Shown here in pieces: positions 62,106-64,000 of a DNA stretch of 64,000 nucleotides (position 1 is its first letter; every line of letters starts with the position of its first letter). Made by a program: the position numbers and the translations under genes. The notes beneath the pieces were generated by a model, which was not told the origin of the DNA, made no database searches, and saw only the letters and a list, made by a program, of their open reading frames with translations. Source of the stretch: Silvibacterium bohemicum (GTDB lineage: Bacteria; Acidobacteriota; Terriglobia; Terriglobales; Acidobacteriaceae); contig NZ_LBHJ01000014.1 in assembly GCF_001006305.1 (NCBI RefSeq), forward strand, positions 1 to 64,000, written 5' to 3'.

Positions 62106-63689
62106 CTAGCCCCATCCGCCGCCGCCTGGCGTTTCGATTCGAATGCGCGCGCCCTTCGCAGCATGAACGCTGCATTTGGAAGGAAGCTCGACCGGATCTT
62201 TCCCGCTCTCGATCAACAGCGCTCGACTACCTGCTCCTGGCTGGCCTCCAGCCAGTCCATACGGCGGAAACTTACGGCGGTCGGAGAGCAGCGTGACCTG
62301 CGAATCCGTGAGCAGCTCGATCTCCCGCACCAATCCATCGCCGCCGCGGTATTGTCCATCTCCACCGGAACCTTGCCGATAGCCATACGAACGCACTCGA
62401 AACGGATAAGCGTATTCGAGAGCCTCGACGGGCGTATTCAGAGAATTCGTCATGTGCGTGTGAATCCCGGAGATGCCATCGAGCCCAAGCCGCGCACCCA
62501 TGCCTCCTGCAGTCGTCTCGTAGTAGGTGAAAGTCTGGCCGGTGCGTGGATCGATGCCTCCGATAGTCAGGTTGCTCATCGTCCCTGCGCTGGCAGCAGG
62601 GATCCTCTGCGGAGCAGCCTGAGCTAATGCGCGAAGCAGCACATCCACAATGCGCTGCGAGGTCTCGACATTGCCTCCGGCGACAGCGGCGGGTGGCCGC
62701 GCATTGACGATGGTTCCTTCAGGCGCGAGAACGGTAATGGAATTCATGAGGCCCGCGGTGGCCGGCGCATCTTCAGCCAACAGGCAGCGGAGTACATAGA
62801 AGCAGGCCGACCAGGTGATCGCGTACACCGCGTTGATGCTGCCTGCGGCCTGGGGTGAGCTGCCGCTGAAGTCGATGGTGAGCGAGCCCGCCTCGGGAGC
62901 GATGGTGATCGCAACCGCGATGCGCAGCGGCTCGTCGCTCACTCCGTCATCATCCAGGAAGTCTTCGGCGTGGAATGTCCCTGCGGTCAGCTTCTGCAAC
63001 TCCGCTCGCATGAGCCGATCGCTATAGCTCAGCAATGCCTCGGCAAGTGCCGACACATCGTCGAGCCCGTATTTCTCCACGATCTCACGCAGTCGTCGCT
63101 CCCCCAGTCGGCATGCGCCAATCTGTGCCGCGAGGTCGCCTTCTCTTTCTTCAGGCGTTCGTACATTGTGCAAAATCAACGAGAGCATCTCGCGATCGAT
63201 CTCGCCGCCGCGCATGATGCGAACGGGAGGAATGCGAATGCCTTCCTGATAAATTTCACGGGCAGGTCCCATGGATCCGGCGAACATGCCTCCTACATCT
63301 GCGTGGTGCGCTCGCGCGGCAACGTAGAAGAAAGGACTGCTGTGTTTTTCGATGAAGACCGGCAGCACCAGCGTAATGTCGGGAAGATGGGTGCCGCCTG
63401 CGTAAGGATCATTCAGCATGGCCATGTCACCGGGCTGCAGCGGCAGCGACTCGGCGGCGATCTTTACCGACATCGGCATGGAGCCGAGATGCACGGGCAT
63501 GTGATCGCCCATAGCGATGACGCGGCGTTGTGCGTCGAAGATGGCGCAGGAGTAATCGCGGCGCTCTTTGATGTTGGGCGAGATGGCAGTGCGCCGCAGA
63601 GCTGCGCCCATCTCTTCGGCGATGGAATGGATGCCGCTTTGAAAGATGGCGAGAGCGATGGGATCGGAAATGGAAAGGGATTTCTTCAT
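62106..63689 (-). CDS. hyuB: Hydantoinase B/oxoprolinase family subunit
   Basis: 527 aa. Family start DPIALAIFQSGIHSIAEEMGAALRRTAISPNIKERRDYSCAIFD; GDMAMLNDPYAGGTHLPD; DFSGSSPQAAGSINAV; the C-terminal GGDGQYRGGDGLVREIELL and AKGARIRIETPGGGGWG. Forms with HyuA an ATP-dependent N-methylhydantoinase, 5-oxoprolinase or acetone/acetophenone carboxylase-type enzyme; the exact substrate is not readable. Its ATG overlaps the hyuA stop by 4 nt. Confidence 0.94.
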   Translation of the reverse strand: MKKSLSISDPIALAIFQSGIHSIAEEMGAALRRTAISPNIKERRDYSCAIFDAQRRVIAMGDHMPVHLGSMPMSVKIAAESLPLQPGDMAMLNDPYAGGTHLPDITLVLPVFIEKHSSPFFYVAARAHHADVGGMFAGSMGPAREIYQEGIRIPPVRIMRGGEIDREMLSLILHNVRTPEEREGDLAAQIGACRLGERRLREIVEKYGLDDVSALAEALLSYSDRLMRAELQKLTAGTFHAEDFLDDDGVSDEPLRIAVAITIAPEAGSLTIDFSGSSPQAAGSINAVYAITWSACFYVLRCLLAEDAPATAGLMNSITVLAPEGTIVNARPPAAVAGGNVETSQRIVDVLLRALAQAAPQRIPAASAGTMSNLTIGGIDPRTGQTFTYYETTAGGMGARLGLDGISGIHTHMTNSLNTPVEALEYAYPFRVRSYGYRQGSGGDGQYRGGDGLVREIELLTDSQVTLLSDRRKFPPYGLAGGQPGAGSRALLIESGKDPVELPSKCSVHAAKGARIRIETPGGGGWG

Positions 63690-64000
63690 CCTCGCACCTC
63701 GATCACCAGGTTTTCGAGAGCGTCGACCTGCAGGCGATCTCCTGGAGGAACTACGGTTGCGGAGCTGTATTCGGTGACGATAGCGGGACCGCTAAACGCA
63801 TCTCCAGGACGCAAAGCCTGCCGGTTATAGATGCGAGTGGAGAGTAATTCTCCGTCAAAAAATACGTCGCGTGCCGAGCTGATCGCCTGATTTCCATCTC
63901 CTTCTTTCAACTCATGCCGAGGCGGATGGAGCGGCTCCGATGCTGCGACGACGCGCACGCGTATGTTGACGATCTCCACCGGCCGCTGCTCGCTGGCGAA
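63686..64000 (-). CDS. hyuA: Hydantoinase A/oxoprolinase subunit (C-terminal part only)
   Basis: The C-terminal 104 aa of a longer gene cut by the window edge. The frame stays open to base 64000 (FASEQRPVEIVNIRVRVV). Features are the tail motifs YNRQALRPGDAFSGPAIVTEYSSATVVPPGDRLQVDALENLVIEV, standard for HyuA/oxoprolinase. Overlaps hyuB by 4 nt (ATGA). The N-terminal ATPase-like half lies to the right. Confidence 0.9.
   Translation of the reverse strand, partial: FASEQRPVEIVNIRVRVVAASEPLHPPRHELKEGDGNQAISSARDVFFDGELLSTRIYNRQALRPGDAFSGPAIVTEYSSATVVPPGDRLQVDALENLVIEVRG

Overview
This window is chromosomal DNA from a Gram-negative bacterium, most likely a soil acidobacterium (Acidobacteriaceae-like). 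That placement is an inference from several signs: high-GC codon use, an lpxC gene for lipid A synthesis, secreted glycoside hydrolases (GH36 and GH35), a bacterial PNGase A-like protein, Ala/Pro/Gly-rich tails on ribosomal proteins, and intergenic repeats of types I associate with that phylum. No integrase, transposase, prophage or CRISPR array was seen.

Layout. 1-4.2 kb: a pseudo-receiver protein with a low-complexity basic N-terminus, a gene-poor 1 kb stretch, fpg, and a secreted YbaY/META protein. 4.0-9.3 kb: a 49-aa conserved small protein, purA, two small enzyme-like genes, an M20 peptidase with a 50-aa membrane peptide behind it, and lpxC. 9.3-20.6 kb: secreted lactonase, FAD oxidoreductase, secreted MBL hydrolase, secreted alpha-galactosidase, two APC-type permeases, gatB. 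20.7-29.4 kb: dinB-like/purD pair, Nramp transporter, PNGase A-like protein, a CADD-family enzyme, AIM24, serB and a Phd/PIN toxin-antitoxin pair. 29.9-33.5 kb: acnA followed by a second (AbrB/PIN) toxin-antitoxin pair. 33.6-40.6 kb: adenosine deaminase, a radical SAM enzyme, an ECF sigma/anti-sigma pair with a PDZ protein, rnhA, an intergenic repeat cluster, yqeY. 40.7-46.6 kb: class V aminotransferase plus serA, fmdB, an H1-like basic protein, and a divergent alcohol dehydrogenase/SDR pair. 46.8-54.1 kb: treZ, arginase, asnS with a TIM-barrel isomerase, an A/T-rich orphan, ggt. 54.2-59.7 kb: ispE, tRNA-Gln(UUG), prs, rplY, pth, rpsF, rpsR, rplI. 59.8-64 kb: ruvX, beta-galactosidase and a hydantoinase hyuAB pair cut by the window end.

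How genes work together. Serine biosynthesis is represented by serA, a neighbouring class V aminotransferase (the likely SerC function) and a distant serB. Purine metabolism has purA, purD, prs and adenosine deaminase. GatB, tRNA-Gln and asnS together suggest that GatCAB mainly serves Gln-tRNA(Gln) formation. Secreted GH36 and GH35 enzymes, the lactonase and the PNGase A-like protein suggest scavenging of plant or fungal glycans. The sigma/anti-sigma/PDZ block looks like an envelope-stress unit.

Nothing here is unambiguously a new large system. The less explained signals are the dispersed repeat elements, the long-range inverted repeat in the rplY leader, the duplicated ECF-promoter-like motif before rnhA, two toxin-antitoxin modules flanking acnA, a candidate non-canonical pABA synthase, and two very small genes.
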